64,000 bases of DNA from Actinomadura luteofluorescens (GCF_013409365.1 NZ_JACCBA010000001.1:6386001-6450000), one strand, 5' to 3'. Counted from the first letter of the stretch, positions 6,702-16,290 are shown. Numbers and translations are program-made. Notes: generated by a model not told the origin, from the letters alone.

Positions 6702-8309
6702 TCAGAGGACTTCGGTTTCGACCTGTCTGCGGAGGACCTTTCCGGTCGCGTTGCGGGGGAGGGGGTCGGTGGTGACGTGCCAGCGGGACGGGACCTTGAA
6801 GTAGGCGAGGCGCTCCCGGGCGAAGTCCGCCAGCTCCTCGGCGGCGGGCGGGGCGTCGGCGAAGACGGCGACCGCGGCGACCTCCTGGCCGAGGTCGGGG
6901 TGGGGGACGCCGATGACGATGCACTCGCGCAGCCCCGGGTACTCGGCGAGGACGTTCTCGATCTCCGCCGGGTAGACGTTCTCGCCGCCGCGGATGATCA
7001 GGTCGGAGCGGCGGGTGGTGAGCCGCAGCCGGCCCTGCTCGACCATGCCGATGTCGCCGGTGTGCAGCCAGCGCTCGGCGTCGAACGCGCGGGCGGTCGC
7101 CTCGGGGTCGCGCCAGTAGCCGACCATGTTGTAGGCGCTGCGGACGCAGACCTCGCCCTCGACGCCGTCGGGGAGCGGCTTGTTGTCCGGATCGCGGATC
7201 TCCAGCTGCACCCCGACCGACGGGCGGCCGAGCGTCCCCGGCGCCTCCGCCAGGTCGGCGGGGGTGGCGGTGGACACGCCGGTGCACGACTCGGTGAGGC
7301 CGTAGCTGTCGACCAGGCCGCCCTTCGCGGGCGGGAACACCGCGCGCAGCCGCTCCTTGAACGCCGGTGAGGACGGCGCGGTGGCCAGCGAGAACGCCGT
7401 GAGCGAGGAGACGTCGTACTTCGACAGGTCGCCGTGCTCGATCATCCGGTGCGCCATGGTGGGCACGGCGCCCCAGTTCGTCACCCGCTCCCGCTCGATC
7501 AGGCCGAGCACCCTGTCCACGTCGAAGCCGCCCTCGTGCATGATCACGGCGGTGCCGGTGGCGAGCCGGGGGACGGCGAGGTTGTGCAGGCACGCGATGT
7601 GGAACAGCGGCAGCGCCAGCAGGTAGCGGCGGGACGCGGGGTCCACCGGGTCGCCGAAGGCGCGCATCAGGGCGTCGTTGAACCGGTGGTACTCGACCAC
7701 CGAGGTCAGGTTCCGGTGCGAGTGGACGGCCCCCTTGGGGCGGCCCGACGTGCCGCTGGTGTAGAGGATGACCGCCGGGTCGTCCTCGGCGACCCGCGGC
7801 GGCTCCAGGACGGCGTCCGGGTAGCGGCGCGTCAGCGACGGGACGTCCCGCTCCACCGTCAGCACGTCCTCGGAGATCAGCGCGGCGCGCTTCTCGTCGG
7901 CGATCACGACCTTGGGATCGGTGTGGCCGAGGGCGTACTCGATCTCGCGGGGCGCCCACCAGGCGTTGTAGCCGACCGCGACGGCCCCGGCGGCGATCGC
8001 CGCCCAGAACGAGATGATCCACTCGGGGCTGTTGGCGGCGTCGATCGCGATGCGGTCCCCGGGGCGCACGCCGAGGTCGTCGCGCAGCGCCTTCGCCATG
8101 GAGGCGACGGCGGCGGCGTGCTCGGCGAAGCTCAGCCGCCGGTCCGCGGTGACGATGTAGTCGCGGTCGCCGTAGGACGCCGAGTGGACGAGCACCTCTC
8201 CGAGGCTGCGGGCGCGGTTCGCGAACACCGGGATCGGGGCGCCGAGCACGTCCTCCTCGCGGAGCTCGAACTCGCCGCCGGGACCGGTCAGCTTCCGGAC
8301 GATCTCCAT
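6702..8309 (-). CDS. AMP-forming acyl-CoA synthetase
   Basis: A 535-residue member of the ANL superfamily, which activates a carboxylic acid as acyl-AMP and transfers it to CoA. Motif A ([15 protein letters not shown]) lies near residue 190, the YGLTE motif near 340, HTGDIG near 415, and the C-terminal NATGK with its catalytic lysine near 525. Length is normal for the family. The aromatic or steroid acid substrate cannot be read from the sequence. It is divergent from an SDR and the Liv-type importer operon and close to steroid side-chain genes, so a role in the same catabolic programme is likely. Confidence 0.9.
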   Translation of the reverse strand: MEIVRKLTGPGGEFELREEDVLGAPIPVFANRARSLGEVLVHSASYGDRDYIVTADRRLSFAEHAAAVASMAKALRDDLGVRPGDRIAIDAANSPEWIISFWAAIAAGAVAVGYNAWWAPREIEYALGHTDPKVVIADEKRAALISEDVLTVERDVPSLTRRYPDAVLEPPRVAEDDPAVILYTSGTSGRPKGAVHSHRNLTSVVEYHRFNDALMRAFGDPVDPASRRYLLALPLFHIACLHNLAVPRLATGTAVIMHEGGFDVDRVLGLIERERVTNWGAVPTMAHRMIEHGDLSKYDVSSLTAFSLATAPSSPAFKERLRAVFPPAKGGLVDSYGLTESCTGVSTATPADLAEAPGTLGRPSVGVQLEIRDPDNKPLPDGVEGEVCVRSAYNMVGYWRDPEATARAFDAERWLHTGDIGMVEQGRLRLTTRRSDLIIRGGENVYPAEIENVLAEYPGLRECIVIGVPHPDLGQEVAAVAVFADAPPAAEELADFARERLAYFKVPSRWHVTTDPLPRNATGKVLRRQVETEVL

Positions 8310-8481
8310 CGGGACCCCTCCTCCTCGCCGGACGCGCTCATTGTCGGCCGCCCCACCACGGGCTTCACCAGGGCATTCCGCTCAGCGGGACCGCCGCCCG
8401 CGACCCCTCGCGCGGAGATTCCCGGTGAGCGGGACTGGTCCCTTCACGTGGTCCCCATCACATCACGATGGGCCCTCACCA

Positions 8482-8515
8482 GGACTGATTCAGTCCGGCC
8501 CCCGCTGCGGGGGCC
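8482..8515. promoter_or_regulatory. Palindrome and GC hairpin between divergent catabolic genes
   Basis: GGACTGA-T-TCAGTCC (8482-8496) is a perfect 7-base-arm palindrome, a common operator architecture for TetR-type regulators of acyl-CoA catabolism. It is followed directly by GGCCCCC-GCTGC-GGGGGCC (8497-8515). A second short palindrome, GGGAC-TG-GTCCC, lies at 8431-8442. The 243-base region separates the minus-strand acyl-CoA synthetase from the plus-strand SDR, so it probably carries both promoters. No TetR gene is in the window. Confidence 0.5.
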
Positions 8516-8552
8516 GGGCTGGGCGCGAAGCAGGACTGAGCGGAGTCGTTTC

Positions 8553-9314
8553 ATGGGAAGCCTCAGCGGCAAGGTCGCGATCGTGACCGGAGCGGGACAG
8601 GGCGTCGGGCAGGGCATCGCGCTCGCGCTGGCGTCGGAGGGCGCGGCGGTCGCCGTGCTCGGCAGGACGCGGGCCAAGCTCGACGCGACGTGCGAGCTGG
8701 TCCGGGAGCGCGGCGCGGAGGCCGAGGCGTTCGAGTGCGACGTCGCCGACACCGAGGCGATCCCCGCGGTGGTCGAGCGGGTCGCCGAGACGTTCGGCGG
8801 CGTCGACATCCTCGTCAACAACGCCTACTCCGGCGCCTACGGGCCGCTCCTGGAGATGAGCGACCGCGCGTTCCAGAAGGGCTTCCGGACCGGCCCGTTC
8901 GCCGCGTTCGCGTTCATGAAGGCGTGCCACCCGCACATGAAGGCGCGCGGCGGCGGCAGCATCGTCAACCTCGTCACCTCCGCCATGGTCCGCTGGGACC
9001 CCACCACCTTCGGCGCCTACGCGGCCGCCAAGCAGGCGCTGCGGTCGCTGACCCGCACGGCCGCCGCCGAGTGGGGGCCGGACGGGATCCGCGCCAACAG
9101 CATCGCCCCGCACGCCCTGTCTCCCGGGCTGAAGTGGTGGGCGGAGACGAACCCCGAGGAGGCCGAGGAGTTCCGCAAGACGATTCCCCTCGGCTACATC
9201 GGCGACTGCGAGGACGACATCGGCAGGGCCGTGGCGGCGCTCGTCCAGCCCGCCATGCGCTACCTCACCGGAGCCACCATCCCGCTTGACGGCGGACAGG
9301 CCCACTTCGGCTGA
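8553..9314 (+). CDS. Short-chain dehydrogenase/reductase
   Basis: A 253-residue classical SDR. It has the cofactor loop TGAGQGVGQG near residue 12, DVADTEA, the NNAYSG stretch where NNAG is usual, a catalytic Ser in NLVTSAM, and YAAAK near residue 157, so the Ser-Tyr-Lys set is present. The ending DGGQAHFG fits FabG/hydroxyacyl-CoA dehydrogenase types. The longer open frame upstream is a shadow of the divergent synthetase; MGSLSGKVAIVTG is the natural start, although the ribosome-binding site is weak. It leads the Liv-type importer genes, 115 bases away, and could oxidise a hydroxyl in the imported substrate. Confidence 0.88.
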   Translation: MGSLSGKVAIVTGAGQGVGQGIALALASEGAAVAVLGRTRAKLDATCELVRERGAEAEAFECDVADTEAIPAVVERVAETFGGVDILVNNAYSGAYGPLLEMSDRAFQKGFRTGPFAAFAFMKACHPHMKARGGGSIVNLVTSAMVRWDPTTFGAYAAAKQALRSLTRTAAAEWGPDGIRANSIAPHALSPGLKWWAETNPEEAEEFRKTIPLGYIGDCEDDIGRAVAALVQPAMRYLTGATIPLDGGQAHFG

Positions 9315-9429
9315 CCCGGCGGCGACACAGACCACGCCCCCCCGCCTGACATCAGCTCACCACCCCATCTCAACCCCACCCCATGCCACCGGCCGCGTGC
9401 GCGCGCGCCGGTGAAAGGAGTACGTCCGT

Positions 9430-10848
9430 ATGAAGGTCGACAAGATCGGACGCCTCGCGGCGGGAGCCCTAGCGGTCGCGCTCGTCACGACGTCCTGTGC
9501 CAGCGACCGGTCGGGCACCGACGGGACGGCCGCCGGGAACGGTCCAGGCGGTGGCGCGAGCACGGGCGCGGGCGCCAAGGCGTTCGGGACGCTGCCCTCG
9601 CCGTGCGGGCCGGGCGACGCCAAGGGCAGGACCGACCAGGGCGTCACCGACGACCAGATCGCGATCGGGTTCGGCGACGACCGCGGCTTCACCTCCGCGC
9701 CCGGCCTCTCGAAGGAGATGGGCGACGCCGTCGGCGCCATGATCGACTGGTGCAACCAGCAGGGCGGCATCAACGGGCGCAAGATCAAGGGCAACCAGTA
9801 CGACGCCGCCTACATGCAGTCGGCGAAGGTGGTGCAGGAGTCCTGCAAGCAGGACTTCATGCTCGTCGGGCAGGGCTTCGCGATGGACGAGGCCGCCGAG
9901 CAGTACCGGGTGGGCTGCAAGCTGCCGACCGTCGCCGGCTTCACCGTCGGCCCGAACGCGGCGATGGGCCCGATGAAGTACGAGGCCGTCCCGTACCCGG
10001 TGGACATGATGAACATCGGCGCGCTGCGCATCGCGCAGAAGATGTTCCCCGACTACAAGGACAAGACGGACCTGCTGCTGTCGACGTCCCCGGCCGTCAG
10101 CACCGGCACCAACAAGGTCGCGAGCGCGATGAAGGGGATCGGCGTCAAGCCGCTGGAGTGCGGCGTCCGGCTGAACGACGCGGGCGAGAGCAGCTACATG
10201 CCGTTCGCGAAGAAGATCAAGGACTGCGGGGCGAAGTACCTGTGGACGTCCGACTCGCCCGACCCGGGGCAGTTCAACCTGCTGGAGTCGATCGAGCGGG
10301 CGGGCGCCGACCCCACCTACGTGTTCGAGGCGACCTGGTACAGCTCGCTGGTCTCCAAGTGGAACACCTCCGGCGCCGGTGACCGGCTGCACGTCGGCAT
10401 GATCTTCCAGCCGCTGGAGAACGCGGACAGGGTCCCGGCGGTCAAGCAGTACACCGACCTCGTCAGCGCGAAGAAGGGCAAGGTCGCGCTGCTCGGCATG
10501 CAGGCCACCTCCGCGTTCCTGCTGTGGGCGCAGTCCGCCCAGAAGTGTGGCTCGGACCTGACCCGGCAGTGCGTGATCAACGAGCTGTCGAAGGTGCACG
10601 AGTGGACGGGCGGCGGCCTGCACGCGCCGACCGACCCGGGCAACAACAAGCCGGCGTCGTGCTCCCTCATGGTCAAGCTGAACAAGACCGAGTACGAGCA
10701 GGTCTACCCGAAGAACGTGGGCGAGTTCGAGTGCGGCGGCGACTTCGTCGTCAAGACCGACCCGAAGACGTGGGGGACGAAGCTCGACGACGACCGGATC
10801 TCCACCAAGTTCCTGACCGGCGACGTCATCAAGCCCCAGACGTCCTGA
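9430..10848 (+). CDS. Liv-type ABC transporter substrate-binding lipoprotein
   Basis: A 472-residue protein with a lipoprotein signal (ALAVALVTTSC, Cys about 19) followed by a Gly/Ser-rich linker. The body has the type-I periplasmic binding-protein order seen in branched-chain amino acid and urea/amide receptors (DDQIAIGFGDDRG, then WCNQQGGINGRKI, then GVRLNDAGES). A clear GAAAGGAG ribosome-binding site precedes the ATG. The following permease and two ATPases complete an importer. Receptors of this group are frequent in actinobacterial aromatic and steroid gene clusters; a hydrophobic carboxylate ligand is inferred only from neighbours. Confidence 0.88.
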   Translation: MKVDKIGRLAAGALAVALVTTSCASDRSGTDGTAAGNGPGGGASTGAGAKAFGTLPSPCGPGDAKGRTDQGVTDDQIAIGFGDDRGFTSAPGLSKEMGDAVGAMIDWCNQQGGINGRKIKGNQYDAAYMQSAKVVQESCKQDFMLVGQGFAMDEAAEQYRVGCKLPTVAGFTVGPNAAMGPMKYEAVPYPVDMMNIGALRIAQKMFPDYKDKTDLLLSTSPAVSTGTNKVASAMKGIGVKPLECGVRLNDAGESSYMPFAKKIKDCGAKYLWTSDSPDPGQFNLLESIERAGADPTYVFEATWYSSLVSKWNTSGAGDRLHVGMIFQPLENADRVPAVKQYTDLVSAKKGKVALLGMQATSAFLLWAQSAQKCGSDLTRQCVINELSKVHEWTGGGLHAPTDPGNNKPASCSLMVKLNKTEYEQVYPKNVGEFECGGDFVVKTDPKTWGTKLDDDRISTKFLTGDVIKPQTS

Positions 10849-10905
10849 CCGCGACGGCGGCCGGAGGCGTCCTCCCCATGGCGGTGAACAAGTGGCGGTG
10901 ACCAC

Positions 10906-13116
10906 GTGACCACGTTCCTGACCTACACCATTCTCGGCCTGGTCCTCGGCTCGGTGTACTCCATCGCGGCCTCGGGGCTCGTGCTGACGTACAACACCTC
11001 AGGGATCTTCAACTTCGCGCATGGCGCGCAGGCCATGTTCGGAACGTTCCTGTACTGGCACTGCACCGAGCGGTGGGGCTGGCCGGTGTGGCTCGCGCTG
11101 ATCGTCGTGGTCGGCGTCGCCGGCCCCGCGATGGGCGCCGCCCTGCACGCCGCCATCATGCGGGGCCTGCGCGGCACCGCCGACGTCACGAAGATCATCG
11201 TGACGGTGGCGGTGCTGCTCGGGACCGTCTACCTGGCGCAGTGGATCTGGAACCCCGACGAGGCCCACACCGTGGACATGTTCTTCGGCGCGGGCTCGAA
11301 GATCACGATCGCGGGGGTGGTGGTCCGCTACCACGAGATCGTGTGCCTGGTCGCCGCCGTCGCGATCGCCGCCGGGCTGCGGGTGCTGTTCACCCGCAGC
11401 CGGGCCGGCGTGGTGATGCGCGGGTCCGTCGACGACCCCGACCTGCTGCGGCTGAACGGCCACGACCCGGAGCGCGCCGCGATGCTGTCGTGGGCGCTCG
11501 GGTCGACGCTGGCCGTGCTCGCCGGGGTGCTGATCGTCCCGATCAGCGGCGGCGGGCTGGACGCGAACGCGCTGACCCTGCTGGTGATCGACGCGTTCGC
11601 GGCGGCGATGTTCGGTCGGCTGCGCAGCATCCCCCGCACCTTCGCCGGCGCGATGGTGCTCGGCCTGGCCGCGAACTACGTGCTGGCCTACCTGCCGTCG
11701 GCGGGCACGTTCACCGGCAACCTGCGCGTCTCGCTACCGATGATCATCTTGTTCACGGTGCTGGTGGTGCTGCCCCAGGACCGGCTGCGCGGGGCCGCGA
11801 TCCGGACCCGCGAGCGGTACCGGCCGCCGACCGTGCGGTCCGCGGCGGTGTGGGGGCTCGTACTGGTCGCGGTCGTCTACCTCTACAGCCTGCTGCTGTC
11901 GGACGGCGCGGTCACCACGTTCTCGCTCGGCATGACGTTCGCGATCATCGCGCTGTCGCTGACCGTCCTCACCGGCTACGCGGGCGAGCTGAACCTCGCG
12001 CCGCTGGCGTTCGGGGCGGTCGCGACGGTGGTGGCGTTCCACTTCGGCGTGCAGGGCAGCGGGCTCGCGGCCCGGACGAACCTCCAGGGCGTGCTGCTCG
12101 CCGTCGCGGCGGCGGCCCTGGTCGGCGGGCTCGTCGCGCTGCCGGCGCTGCGGCTGCGCGGCCTGTACCTGGCGCTCGCGACCATGGCGTTCGGCGAGTT
12201 CCTGTCGAACATGGTGTTGCGCGACACCACCGAGCACGAGCTGTTCGGGATGCGGTTCACCCTCTTTCCGGACGGGGCGCTCGTCGTCCCGCCCCTCGAG
12301 GTCGGCCCGCTCGACCTGCGGGACGGGACGACGTCGCTGATGACCGCGACCGTGCTGTTCGCGCTCATCGCCGTCGGGCTCGCCGCGCTGCGCGGCAGCG
12401 GCTACGGGCGGCGGCTCGCGGCCATGAAGGACAGCCCGGCGGCGACGGCGATGCTCGGGCAGAACCTCGTCCGGCTGAAGCTGAGCGTCTTCATGATCTC
12501 CGCGGCGATCGCGGGGCTCGGCGGCGTGCTGATGTCGGCGGCGACCGGCACCGTCGCGCAGGAGAACTTCTCCTTCGTCGGCAGCCTCGCCCTGCTCATG
12601 CTCGTCGTGGTGGCGGGCATCGGCTACCTCAGCGGCGCCCTGTTCGGCGGCCTGATGGCGGGCGTCGGCTCGGCCGTCCTCGTCTCGACGTTCGGCGACC
12701 TCGCCCTGGAGAACGAGGGCATGGCCACCGTCTACCGGACGCTCGGCCACCTCGTCCTCGTCGGGACGGCGCTGGTCGGGATGGGCGTCGGCCGGAACCC
12801 GAGCGGGTTCGTGCACGACCTCGTCGACGGCTACCGGGCGATCCGGACCGCCCGGCCCCTGCTGGCCGGGGCGGGGGCGCTGGGCGCCGTCCTGTACGTC
12901 CTCGCGCTCACCGGCGTGATCGGCACCTGGACGTTCGCGCTGGCCGCGCTGTGCGTCGTCATGCTGCTGCCCGTCGTCGGGCGCGCCTACCTGGAGGAGG
13001 GGCGCGGGGCCCGGCCGGTGCCGCTGGAACTCGCCGGCGTGGACGAGCCCTACACCGACGAGCTGCGCGTCCGGCTCGACCGCGAACTCGGCCTGAAGGG
13101 AACGGTCCATGCCTGA
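10906..13116 (+). CDS. Fused LivH-LivM permease of a Liv-type ABC importer
   Basis: A 736-residue polytopic membrane protein joining both permease halves that are normally separate. Residues 1-290 match LivH (GLVLGSVYSIAASGLVLTYN, then FAHGAQAMFG). Residues about 305-640 match LivM (GYAGELNLAPLAFGAVAT, then LRLRGLYLALATMAFGEF). A C-terminal part carries more hydrophobic segments and an acidic cytoplasmic tail. The conserved EAA-like loops are visible in both halves. The stop overlaps the ATPase start by eight bases, so translation is coupled. The fusion would fix a 1:1 ratio of permease halves. Confidence 0.9.
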   Translation: MTTFLTYTILGLVLGSVYSIAASGLVLTYNTSGIFNFAHGAQAMFGTFLYWHCTERWGWPVWLALIVVVGVAGPAMGAALHAAIMRGLRGTADVTKIIVTVAVLLGTVYLAQWIWNPDEAHTVDMFFGAGSKITIAGVVVRYHEIVCLVAAVAIAAGLRVLFTRSRAGVVMRGSVDDPDLLRLNGHDPERAAMLSWALGSTLAVLAGVLIVPISGGGLDANALTLLVIDAFAAAMFGRLRSIPRTFAGAMVLGLAANYVLAYLPSAGTFTGNLRVSLPMIILFTVLVVLPQDRLRGAAIRTRERYRPPTVRSAAVWGLVLVAVVYLYSLLLSDGAVTTFSLGMTFAIIALSLTVLTGYAGELNLAPLAFGAVATVVAFHFGVQGSGLAARTNLQGVLLAVAAAALVGGLVALPALRLRGLYLALATMAFGEFLSNMVLRDTTEHELFGMRFTLFPDGALVVPPLEVGPLDLRDGTTSLMTATVLFALIAVGLAALRGSGYGRRLAAMKDSPAATAMLGQNLVRLKLSVFMISAAIAGLGGVLMSAATGTVAQENFSFVGSLALLMLVVVAGIGYLSGALFGGLMAGVGSAVLVSTFGDLALENEGMATVYRTLGHLVLVGTALVGMGVGRNPSGFVHDLVDGYRAIRTARPLLAGAGALGAVLYVLALTGVIGTWTFALAALCVVMLLPVVGRAYLEEGRGARPVPLELAGVDEPYTDELRVRLDRELGLKGTVHA

Positions 13117-13858
13117 GAACCCGCCCCTGCTCGAAACCCGGGGCGTCACCGTCCGGTTCGGCGGCAACACCGCCGTGGACGACGTGAGCCTCACCATGGA
13201 CGAAGGCCGCATCACCGGGCTCATCGGTCCGAACGGCGCGGGCAAGACCACGATGTTCAACACCGTCACCGGTCTGCAGCGGCCCGCGTCCGGCCAGGTG
13301 CTCCTGGACGGGGACGACATCACCCGGCTGTCCCCGGCCAGGCGCGCCCGGCGCGGCATGGCCCGGACGTTCCAGCGGCTGGAGCTGTTCCTGTCGCTGT
13401 CGGTGCGCGACAACGTCCGCGTCGCGGGCGACGTCCTGCGCGCCACGTCCCGCAAGCGGTTCGACCTGGACGAGGAGACCGACCGGGTCCTGGAGCGCAC
13501 GGGCCTGACCGACGTCGCCGGCCGCGACGTGTCCGACATCCCGATCGGGCGGGCCCGGGTCGTGGAGGTGGCGCGCGCGCTGATGACCTCGCCGCGCGTG
13601 CTGCTGCTGGACGAGCCCGCCTCCGGCCAGACCGAGCGCGAGACGGAGGCGTTCGCCGAGATGCTCACCGGCCTCGCCGCCGAGGGCCTCGCGATCTGCC
13701 TGGTCGAGCACGACCTGCCGCTGGTCATGCGGCTGTGCTCCACCATCCACGTCCTCGACTACGGCGCGCTCATCGCGTCCGGCGCACCCCGGGAGATCAA
13801 GGAGTCGCCCGAGGTCATCGCCGCCTACATCGGCACCGAGGAGGCGAGTCATGCCTGA
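13109..13858 (+). CDS. Liv-type ABC transporter ATPase (LivG-like)
   Basis: A 249-residue ABC ATPase with Walker A GPNGAGKTT (about residue 43), Q-loop, and Walker B VLLLDEPASG. The signature is degenerate: the usual LSxGQ is replaced by DIPIGRARVVEVARAL. The switch His is present (CLVEHDL). The degenerate signature is odd, although Liv-type heterodimers can keep activity through the partner's signature. It overlaps both the permease and LivF genes by eight bases. Confidence 0.9.
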   Translation: MPENPPLLETRGVTVRFGGNTAVDDVSLTMDEGRITGLIGPNGAGKTTMFNTVTGLQRPASGQVLLDGDDITRLSPARRARRGMARTFQRLELFLSLSVRDNVRVAGDVLRATSRKRFDLDEETDRVLERTGLTDVAGRDVSDIPIGRARVVEVARALMTSPRVLLLDEPASGQTERETEAFAEMLTGLAAEGLAICLVEHDLPLVMRLCSTIHVLDYGALIASGAPREIKESPEVIAAYIGTEEASHA

Positions 13859-14597
13859 ACCGGACGCGACCACCACCGGACCGGCAGCCGCCGCGTCCCC
13901 GGAGCCGCTGCTCGAACTGAGGGGGATCCGCGCCGGCTACGGCGCCATCGAGGTGCTGCACGGAGTCGACCTGGCGCTGCGGCCCGGCTCGCTGCTGGCG
14001 CTGCTCGGCCCGAACGGCGGCGGCAAGTCGACCACGATGCGGGTGTGCGCGGGCCTGCACCCGCCGACCGGCGGCGACCTGCTGTTCGCCGGGCGCAGGG
14101 TGAACGGCGTCTCGGCGCAGGACGCGGCGCGCCTCGGCGTCTGCGCGATCCCCGAGGGCCGCGGGATCTTCCCCAACCTGACGGTGCGGGAGAACCTGTG
14201 GGCGGCCACCGGGACCGGCGCCCGGCTGGAGGACCTGGAGGAGCGGGCCTACGCCCGCTTCCCGATCCTCGGCGAGCGCCGCCACCAGCTCGCCGGATCC
14301 ATGTCCGGCGGCGAGCAGCAGATGCTCGCGCTGTCGCGCGCGCTCGGCAGCGATCCCGCGGTGCTGCTGCTCGACGAGCTGTCCATGGGCCTCGCGCCCA
14401 TGATCGTCACCCGGATGTACGAGACGGTCGCCGAGCTGGTCGGGGGCGGCCTGTCGGTGCTGGTCGCGGAGCAGTTCGCCCGCGCCGTCCTGCCGATCGC
14501 CGACACCGCCGCGCTGATGCTGCACGGGCGCGTGGTGGCGGCCGGCCCGCCCGCCGAGATCGAAGACCGGCTGTCCAGCGACTACCTGGGAGGTTGA
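13851..14597 (+). CDS. Liv-type ABC transporter ATPase (LivF-like)
   Basis: A 248-residue ABC ATPase. An N-terminal Ala/Pro-rich stretch of about 20 residues precedes ELRGIRAGYGAIEVLHGVDL. It has Walker A GPNGGGKST, the LivF-typical switch IPEGRGIFPNLTVRENL, signature MSGGEQQMLALSRAL, Walker B VLLLDELSMG, and a Gln where the switch His usually sits (LVAEQFA), as is normal in LivF. With LivG it would power the fused permease. Translationally coupled to LivG. Confidence 0.92.
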   Translation: MPEPDATTTGPAAAASPEPLLELRGIRAGYGAIEVLHGVDLALRPGSLLALLGPNGGGKSTTMRVCAGLHPPTGGDLLFAGRRVNGVSAQDAARLGVCAIPEGRGIFPNLTVRENLWAATGTGARLEDLEERAYARFPILGERRHQLAGSMSGGEQQMLALSRALGSDPAVLLLDELSMGLAPMIVTRMYETVAELVGGGLSVLVAEQFARAVLPIADTAALMLHGRVVAAGPPAEIEDRLSSDYLGG

Positions 14598-14603
14598 CCC
14601 ACC

Positions 14604-14957
14604 ATGCTCACTGAGGAACGGCGCCAGCAGTTCAAGGACGACGTCGCACGGCAGCGGCTGAGGACCGACGGTTCCCGCTTCGACGGGGCGGCGCGGATCG
14701 CCGGGATCCTGGCCATGATCGTCGGCGTCGCCGGGACGTTCGTCGCCTACAACGTCTCCCTCGCCAAGGACGACCTGCGGGACGTGGGCTCGCTGCAGAC
14801 GCTCGCCGTCGGGTTCCTGGCGGTGACCGTGCTCGGCGCGGCCCTCTACCTGGCCGCCGCCGTCACCCGCGTCCTGCGCCTGTGGCTGCTGCGCCAGCTC
14901 GTGGAGCAGCAGTCCCAGGCCGACCAGATCGCCGCCGCGCTGCGCGGGGACGCCTAG
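14604..14957 (+). CDS. Small two-span membrane protein
   Basis: A 117-residue protein. It has a charged N-terminus (TEERRQQFKDDVARQRL), a first hydrophobic span near residues 33-50 (IAGILAMIVGVAGTFVAY), a second near 66-88 (QTLAVGFLAVTVLGAALYLAAAV), then an amphipathic basic C-terminal helix. GGGAGG lies upstream of the ATG. It follows LivF by six bases, so it belongs to the importer operon and is a candidate accessory subunit. I do not recognise a family. Confidence 0.7.
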   Translation: MLTEERRQQFKDDVARQRLRTDGSRFDGAARIAGILAMIVGVAGTFVAYNVSLAKDDLRDVGSLQTLAVGFLAVTVLGAALYLAAAVTRVLRLWLLRQLVEQQSQADQIAAALRGDA

Positions 14958-14975
14958 CGGCCCGTCGCTCCCAGT

Positions 14976-15010
14976 CAGCGGGATGTCCGGAGTGCCCGGA
15001 CATCCCGCTG
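14976..15010 (+). terminator. Strong 15-base-stem hairpin after the importer operon
   Basis: CAGCGGGATGTCCGG and CCGGACATCCCGCTG are perfect inverse complements around AGTGC, 18 bases after the last importer gene. ATTAACG follows rather than a T-run. It probably stops or attenuates transcription before the flavin oxidoreductase gene, 32 bases further on. Confidence 0.65.
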
Positions 15011-15042
15011 ATTAACGTCTAGTCCGGATGGAGGACTCTGAG

Positions 15043-16290
15043 ATGAACGACCCGAACCGCCTGCGGGGGGGCGACCCCCCGCACCCCCCGGCAACCGCCC
15101 CGAAGCCCGACGTGTTCGAGGCCGCCAAGCTCGGCCCGGTCACGCTGCGGAACCGCACGATCAAGGCGGCGACGTACGAGGGGCTGACCAAGGACGGCCA
15201 GGTCACCGACGCGCTGATCGACTTCCACGTCCGGCACGCGCGCGGCGGCGTGGGGATGACCACCGTCGCGTACTGCGCGGTCGCGCCCGAGGGCCGCACC
15301 GACCGCAGGCAGATCCACTGGCGGGACGAGGCGATGCCCGGCCTCCGCAAGCTCACCGACGCCGTGCACGCGGAGGGGGCGGCCGTCCAGGCGCAGATCG
15401 GGCACGCCGGCCCGGTCGCCAACCCCAAGAGCAACAAGCTTCCCGCGCTCGCGCCCAGCCGCCACTTCCACCTGACGACGCAGACCGTCGCGAAGGCCGC
15501 CACGCACGCGGACCTGGAGCGCGTCGTCAAGGCGCATGGCCGCGCGGGCCGGATGGCGATCGAGGCGGGCTTCGACTCCATCGAGATCCACATGGGGCAC
15601 AACTACCTGACGAGCGCGTTCCTCAGCCCCAAGATCAACCACCGCAAGGACGAGTACGGCGGCTCGCTGGAGAACCGGGCCCGGCTGGCGCGCGACATCG
15701 GCCGCGCCGTCCGCGACGCCGTCGGCGACCGCATCGCGATCACCGCGAAGCTCAACATGGACGACGGCGTGCCCGGCGGCTTCTGGATCGACGAGGCCAT
15801 CCAGGTCGCCCGCTGGCTGGAGGCCGACGGCTCGGTCGACGCCCTCCAGATGACCGCCGGCAGCTCCCTGCTCAACCCCATGTACCTGTTCAAGGGCGAC
15901 GCGCCGCTGCACGAGTTCGCCTCGGTCATGAAGCAGCCGACCAAGCTCGGGATCAAGCTGATCGGCAGGCACTTCCTGAAGTCCTACCCCTACGAGGACC
16001 TCTACCTGCTCAAGGACGCCCGGCAGATCCGCGCCGCGGTGAAGCTGCCGATGATCCTGCTGGGCGGCGTCACCGACAGGGCGGGCATGGACACCGCGAT
16101 GGCGGAGGGCTTCCAGTTCGTCGCGATGGCCCGCGCGCTGCTGCGCGAGCCCGACCTGATCAACCGGATCCAGGACGAGCCGTCGACCGAGTCGCTGTGC
16201 ATCCACTGCAACAAGTGCATGACGGCGATCTACGGCGGCACCCACTGCGTCCTGTCCACCGAGCCGGCCTGGGGTGCCGCGGGTGCGTGA
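15043..16290 (+). CDS. Old-yellow-enzyme-type NADH:flavin oxidoreductase
   Basis: A 415-residue FMN-binding TIM barrel (residues about 22-380) with VTLRNRTIKAATYEGL at the start of the barrel, QIGHAG, the flavin/substrate pair in GFDSIEIHMGHNYL and LSPKINHRKDEYGGSLENR, and GGVTDRAGMDTAM near the phosphate site. The C-terminal CIHCNKCM hints at the Fe-S ligand start of 2-enoate reductase relatives, though no second domain follows. The ATG at 15043 is eight bases after GGAGG; an earlier in-frame ATG overlaps that site. Residues 7-16 (LRGGDPPHPP) are encoded by a palindromic repeat. It probably reduces an enone or enoyl intermediate. Confidence 0.87.
   Translation: MNDPNRLRGGDPPHPPATAPKPDVFEAAKLGPVTLRNRTIKAATYEGLTKDGQVTDALIDFHVRHARGGVGMTTVAYCAVAPEGRTDRRQIHWRDEAMPGLRKLTDAVHAEGAAVQAQIGHAGPVANPKSNKLPALAPSRHFHLTTQTVAKAATHADLERVVKAHGRAGRMAIEAGFDSIEIHMGHNYLTSAFLSPKINHRKDEYGGSLENRARLARDIGRAVRDAVGDRIAITAKLNMDDGVPGGFWIDEAIQVARWLEADGSVDALQMTAGSSLLNPMYLFKGDAPLHEFASVMKQPTKLGIKLIGRHFLKSYPYEDLYLLKDARQIRAAVKLPMILLGGVTDRAGMDTAMAEGFQFVAMARALLREPDLINRIQDEPSTESLCIHCNKCMTAIYGGTHCVLSTEPAWGAAGA
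15063..15091 (-). repeat. GC-palindromic repeat, copy 1 (inside a gene)
   Basis: The core is GGGGGG-CGA-CCCCCC followed by GCACCCCCCGG, matching the inverse orientation of the copies at 22830 and 22884. It lies in frame near the 5' end of the flavin oxidoreductase gene, before the conserved barrel begins, so it adds a Gly/Pro-rich tail without breaking the fold. Confidence 0.6.

Noticed and set aside
7434..9314. SDR with a 370-residue N-terminal extension
   Set aside because: The extension is antisense to the acyl-CoA synthetase; the SDR fold starts cleanly at 8553.
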